Assembly (NCBI GenBank): GCA_937928015.1
Contig: CALFXA010000124.1
Span: forward strand, 1 to 13,780
Length of the DNA stretch: 13,780 nucleotides
Source of the DNA: an uncultured Anaerolineales bacterium
GTDB lineage: Bacteria; Chloroflexota; Anaerolineae; Anaerolineales; Villigracilaceae
Reading direction: 5' to 3'
This document shows, in pieces, positions 13,735 to 13,780 of the stretch. The notes under the pieces are model-generated. The model worked only from the letters and a program-made list of their open reading frames with translations, ran no database searches and was not told the origin of the DNA. The first letter of the stretch is position 1. The number at the start of each line of letters is the position of its first letter. The translations under genes and the position numbers were made by a program.

Positions 13735-13780
13735 AGATCGGAAGAGCGTCGTGTAGGGAAAGAGTGTAGATCTCGGTGGT
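13735..13780. other. Illumina P5/TruSeq adapter contamination (not genomic)
   Basis: The last 46 bases begin AGATCGGAAGAGCGTCGTGT and end in TCTCGGTGGT. Their reverse complement is the TruSeq universal (P5) adapter from ACCACCGAGATC to CTTCCGATCT. This is read-through adapter left at a contig end. It should be trimmed, and any frame crossing 13734 is meaningless. Confidence 0.97.

Noticed and set aside
13361..13756. 131-codon plus-strand frame at the contig end
   Set aside because: It is antisense to zwf and gnd and ends inside adapter sequence.

Overview
The window is 13.8 kb of GC-rich, gene-dense bacterial DNA from the end of an assembled contig. Protein style suggests a Chloroflexota (Anaerolineae-like) bacterium. 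The clues are a split NuoG-like/formate dehydrogenase pair, a MacAB-type exporter with a lipoprotein adaptor, a membrane-anchored TPR protein, and GC-rich intergenic palindromes. This taxonomic call is inference; there is no rRNA or marker gene to test it.

Layout. (a) 3-3923, plus strand: the C-terminal part of a NuoG/HoxU-like iron-sulfur subunit translationally coupled to a molybdenum/tungsten formate dehydrogenase catalytic subunit. A 156-base gap with a 21-bp-periodic repeat follows, then a YigZ/IMPACT protein and a DUF302 protein. (b) 3966-5369, minus: a membrane-anchored TPR protein, convergent with the DUF302 gene across a shared hairpin. (c) 10126-5497, minus: one operon of lipoprotein membrane-fusion protein, ABC ATPase with an added C-terminal cyclic-nucleotide-binding domain, and a duplicated FtsX/MacB permease. 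It has a recognisable promoter and a strong intrinsic terminator, and a REP-like palindrome lies between the first two genes. (d) 10957-10304, minus: a transglutaminase-like cysteine protein with its own terminator. Divergent from it on the plus strand are a DUF385 (F420-dependent nitroreductase-like) gene broken by a one-base frameshift and an HXXEE membrane protein. (e) 13734-12139, minus: the last 26 codons of 6-phosphogluconate dehydrogenase (gnd), then glucose-6-phosphate dehydrogenase (zwf), the oxidative pentose phosphate pair, separated by a palindrome.

How the genes work together. The formate dehydrogenase pair oxidises formate (or reduces CO2) and passes electrons through the ferredoxin-like subunit, probably to NAD(P) via a flavoprotein encoded upstream of the window. 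gnd-zwf supplies NADPH. The exporter operon is a complete adaptor/ATPase/permease set, and its ATPase carries what looks like an intact cyclic-nucleotide pocket. A transporter gated by a nucleotide second messenger is the most interesting idea in the window.

The last 46 bases (13735-13780) are Illumina P5/TruSeq adapter, not genome. Biological sequence ends at 13734, exactly where the gnd reading frame is cut. No CRISPR array, tRNA, rRNA, insertion sequence or selenocysteine signal was seen, and no gene-free stretch exceeds 300 bases.
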